DNA of 8,796 nt from Bacteroidota bacterium (GTDB lineage Bacteria > Bacteroidota > Bacteroidia > Bacteroidales > UBA932): positions 1 through 8,796 of the forward strand of contig JAGDMC010000074.1 of the NCBI GenBank assembly GCA_017860395.1, written 5' to 3'. Both the position numbers and the translations under genes were made by a program. The notes below the pieces were generated by a model. That model searched no databases. It was not told where the DNA came from and saw only the letters and a list, made by a program, of their open reading frames with translations. This document shows, one piece after another, positions 5,973 to 8,796 of the stretch. Within the stretch, counting starts at the first letter, position 1, and the number at the start of each line of letters is the position of its first letter.

Positions 5973-8795
5973 ATGAAACGTATTTTAATGGTAGTAGTTA
6001 CCATGGCAATTTTTATGAGCGCCATGGCACAAATGCCCCAAAAGCTTCCTCTTGACCCAAAGGTAAGAACGGGAGTGTTAGAGAACGGCCTTACTTATTT
6101 TGTAGTTCAGAACGCTGAACCAAAAGGACAGGCAGAATTTTACATAGCCCAGAAAGTAGGCTCAATCCTGGAAGATGACAACCAGAGAGGACTTGCACAC
6201 TTTCTTGAGCATATGGCTTTCAATGGATCCAAGAATTTCCCCGGAAACGGGATTATCTCATATCTGGAAAAAATAGGCGTTAAGTTTGGTGCAAACCTAA
6301 ACGCAGGAACCTCATTTGACCAGACAATTTATAACATTTCAAGCGTACCGGTTAAGAGACAGGGTATAATTGACTCTTGTCTTCTTATTCTTCACGACTG
6401 GTCTTGCGCAATTTCTCTTACCACAGAAGATATTGAAAAAGAGAGAGGAGTTATCCGTGAGGAATTCCGCACAAGCAGCAGTGCAATGCTTAGAATGATT
6501 GAGAAAATGATGCCGGAAATTATGCCGGGAAGCAGATATGCATACAGGCTTCCTATTGGTACACTTAATGTTATTAATAATTTTACTCCTCAGGAGATAA
6601 GAGATTATTACAACAAATGGTACCGTCCGGATTTGCAGGGGATTATTGTTGTTGGCGATATTGATGCTGCAGCAGTTGAAGCACAAATTAAAACCATGTT
6701 TGGCTCAATCCCTAAACCTGTAAATCCTGCACCAAGAATTGAACTCCCGGTTCCCGACACTAAAGATGCCCTTATATCTGTTGCAACAGACCCTGAGGCA
6801 AGCACAACGACTTTACAGGTGATGTACAAGCATGATGTTCTGCCTAAGGAAATCAGGGCTACAGCCGCTTCAATTGTTATGGATTACATGAACACAATGG
6901 TTACCGGAATGCTTAATTCACGCTTCCAGGATCTCGGACAAAAACCTGATGCACCTTTTACATATGCTCAGGCAAGCTATGGCAATTTCTGCTTTGGCAT
7001 TACTCAGACCAAAGATGCATTTACTCTTGGCGCAGGCGTTAAAGAGGGCAAAATGAATGAATCCCTCAAAGCGTTGATTAACGAGGCAGAAAAGGTTAGA
7101 AGATTCGGCTTTACTCCTTCGGAATACGATCGTGCAAAAGCAAACTATATGAGCCGTCTGGAACAAATTTATAAAGAGAAAGAGAAACAGAAAAACTCAT
7201 TCTATGTAAACCAGATTGTGGACCATTTCATAACCAACAACGCTTATGCCGGCATTGAAACCGAGTATGCGTTGATGCAGCAGGTTGCTCCGGCTATAAC
7301 TGTAGAACAGATTAACGAATATGCAAAATCACTTCCTGTAGATCAGAATCTTGCAATTGCAGTAATGATGCCTAAGAAAGAGGGTCTCAAGGTTCCTGCA
7401 AATGAGGAGTTGATGACTGTTTATCAAAATGCACTTAAAGAGCAGGTAGAGCCATATAAAGAAACCCTTTCAAAAGAACCGCTGGTACCTGTTGCTCCAA
7501 AAGCAGGCAAGGTTATTTCCGAAGTGAAGGAGCCAATGAGCGGGGCCACTGTATGGAACATGTCCAACGGGGCCACTGTTGTTGTTATGAAAACAGACTT
7601 CAAAGACGACCAGATTATGTTCAGTGCCACAAGCAAGGGCGGATACTCTCTGCTGGACAAATCGGATATTGTTGCTACAAAGGTAATTAATGACGTAGCT
7701 GCTATTGGCGGTCTTGGAAACTTCAGCGCAACCGACCTTAAAAAGGTTCTTGCCGGTAAAAATGTATCTGTTCGCTCTAATATCGGCATGATGAGTGAAG
7801 GTCTGTCCGGAAGCAGTACGCCAAAGGATATTGAAACCTTTATGCAACTTGTCTATCTTAGCTTTACATCAATCAGGCAGGACAATGAGGCTTTCCAGTC
7901 ATATTTAGGCAAAATGAAAGCTCAGCTTGAAAACATGGCTGCACAGCCAATGGTTGCATTTTCGGATACTGTTCAGAAAGTTCTGTACAACAGCAATCCT
8001 TACGCAAAAAGACTGGATTTGGATATGCTGGCAAAAGTCAATTATGAAAAGACCCTGCAACTTGCAAAGGCCCGTTTTGAAAATGCTGCAGACTTTACAT
8101 TTATCTTCGTTGGTAATGTAGACCCTGCTGTTTTAAAACCACTTGCAGAAACCTATATTGGTTCGCTTCCTGCCAACAAAACACAAAAAGAGAACTGGAA
8201 AAACACAGGAATGATTCCTGTAAAGGGAAAGGTTGTTAACCATTTCGACAAAGATATGCAAACTCCTAAGGCTACAGTTTACACTTTCTTCTCAGGTAAA
8301 GTTCCCTATACCCTGGAGAATGTACTTCTTGCAAGCATGACCAAACAGGTGTTTGACATGGTGTTTACAAGAACTATCCGTGAGGATGAAGGCGGAACAT
8401 ACGGAGTGGGCGTTTCAATGAATGTTACTTACTTCCCTCAGGAATACTTCACATTCATGTTTGGTTTCGACACAGATGTTGCGCTTAAGGAAAGACTTCT
8501 TAAGAGAGCACACCTTGAAATCAATAATGTTATTGAAAAAGGCGTATCACCCGCAGACTTCTCAAAGATTATCGAGTATATGCAAAAGACAAACACTCAA
8601 AACCTAAGAGAAAACAGCTACTGGTTAGGCGCAATCAGCAACCGCTACCTTATTGGAAAGGATATGCATACAGAAATGGATGCAATCCTTAAGTCTCTCA
8701 CAAAAGAGAAACTTCAGAAGTTCATTAAAGAGACCCTCACACAGGGCAACCAGGTTGAAATAATAATGAGCGGCAAAGCTCCTGTAGTAAAGTAA
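5973..8795 (+). CDS. Secreted M16-family zinc metalloprotease, two-domain (insulinase/pitrilysin type)
   Basis: 940 residues, complete. Residues 1-19 are a signal peptide ending AMA before Q20, so the enzyme acts in the periplasm or at the outer membrane. The N-terminal M16 half carries the inverted zinc motif H76-F-L-E79-H80, with E157 as third ligand exactly 77 residues after H80, the spacing seen in pitrilysin. The C-terminal half (from about residue 500) lacks the motif but has R803 and Y810 in IREDEGGTYGVG; an Arg and Tyr with the same 7-residue spacing help bind substrate in insulin-degrading enzyme. Both clefts together form the peptide-degrading chamber typical of this family. The ATG at 5973 follows an A-rich leader and gives a clean signal peptide. 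It is transcribed away from the TPR operon and ends one base before the window edge. The physiological substrate is unknown; the role is probably peptide turnover. Confidence 0.93.
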   Translation: MKRILMVVVTMAIFMSAMAQMPQKLPLDPKVRTGVLENGLTYFVVQNAEPKGQAEFYIAQKVGSILEDDNQRGLAHFLEHMAFNGSKNFPGNGIISYLEKIGVKFGANLNAGTSFDQTIYNISSVPVKRQGIIDSCLLILHDWSCAISLTTEDIEKERGVIREEFRTSSSAMLRMIEKMMPEIMPGSRYAYRLPIGTLNVINNFTPQEIRDYYNKWYRPDLQGIIVVGDIDAAAVEAQIKTMFGSIPKPVNPAPRIELPVPDTKDALISVATDPEASTTTLQVMYKHDVLPKEIRATAASIVMDYMNTMVTGMLNSRFQDLGQKPDAPFTYAQASYGNFCFGITQTKDAFTLGAGVKEGKMNESLKALINEAEKVRRFGFTPSEYDRAKANYMSRLEQIYKEKEKQKNSFYVNQIVDHFITNNAYAGIETEYALMQQVAPAITVEQINEYAKSLPVDQNLAIAVMMPKKEGLKVPANEELMTVYQNALKEQVEPYKETLSKEPLVPVAPKAGKVISEVKEPMSGATVWNMSNGATVVVMKTDFKDDQIMFSATSKGGYSLLDKSDIVATKVINDVAAIGGLGNFSATDLKKVLAGKNVSVRSNIGMMSEGLSGSSTPKDIETFMQLVYLSFTSIRQDNEAFQSYLGKMKAQLENMAAQPMVAFSDTVQKVLYNSNPYAKRLDLDMLAKVNYEKTLQLAKARFENAADFTFIFVGNVDPAVLKPLAETYIGSLPANKTQKENWKNTGMIPVKGKVVNHFDKDMQTPKATVYTFFSGKVPYTLENVLLASMTKQVFDMVFTRTIREDEGGTYGVGVSMNVTYFPQEYFTFMFGFDTDVALKERLLKRAHLEINNVIEKGVSPADFSKIIEYMQKTNTQNLRENSYWLGAISNRYLIGKDMHTEMDAILKSLTKEKLQKFIKETLTQGNQVEIIMSGKAPVVK
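7541..7579 (+). repeat. 12-bp direct repeat inside the M16 gene
   Basis: CGGGGCCACTGT occurs at 7541-7552 and again at 7568-7579. The 27-nt offset is nine codons, so both copies encode GATV in the segment GATVWNMSNGATVVV, near the start of the second M16 half. It is most likely an ordinary in-frame similarity of beta-strand segments, but recombination between the copies would delete exactly nine codons. Confidence 0.6.
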
Positions 8796-8796
8796 C

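Noticed and set aside
7424..7847. Two overlapping minus-strand open frames inside the M16 gene
   Set aside because: Both are antisense to conserved protease coding sequence and have compositions typical of shadow frames.

Overview
The window looks like chromosomal DNA of a member of the Bacteroidota, probably order Bacteroidales. The grounds are a GldH-type lipoprotein, a RicT/PSP1 protein with a cysteine-rich N-terminus, a secreted M16 protease of the Bacteroidota type, promoter elements that fit the Bacteroidota consensus (TTTG at -33, TAnnTTTG at -7), and A-rich leaders without strong Shine-Dalgarno sequences. No family or genus can be named from the sequence alone. I see no rRNA, tRNA, CRISPR array, insertion sequence or phage gene.

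Layout: six genes read leftward as one tightly packed transcription unit from about 5.9 kb down to the left edge. In transcription order they are a secreted TPR-repeat protein, a U32-family protein resembling the rRNA hydroxylase RlhA, holB (clamp-loader delta-prime), ricT (PSP1/YaaT family), gldH (lipoprotein) and trmB (tRNA m7G46 methyltransferase, cut by the left edge). Neighbours overlap by 10 to 23 nt or lie 11 nt apart, except for a 70-nt gap after holB. A single gene, a two-domain secreted M16 zinc protease, reads rightward from 5973 and ends one base before the right edge. The 128-bp divergent intergenic region holds a full consensus promoter for the leftward operon, a -7 element for the protease gene, and a perfect 9-bp inverted repeat that overlaps that -7 element.

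The leftward unit mixes translation and RNA modification (trmB, the RlhA-like protein), replication (holB), an iron-sulfur RNA-metabolism factor (ricT) and envelope proteins (gldH, the TPR protein). The order holB then ricT is also found in Bacillus subtilis (holB-yaaT), so this pair is a very old neighbourhood.

The most notable anomaly is at the end of holB. The reading frame stops early, but the next 72 bases, read in the -1 frame, encode what looks like the conserved last segment of the family and end 5 nt before the ricT start. holB therefore appears to have lost part of its C-terminal domain by an indel or deletion, or the assembly contains an error there. Nothing else points clearly to an undescribed system; most of the window is ordinary core genome.
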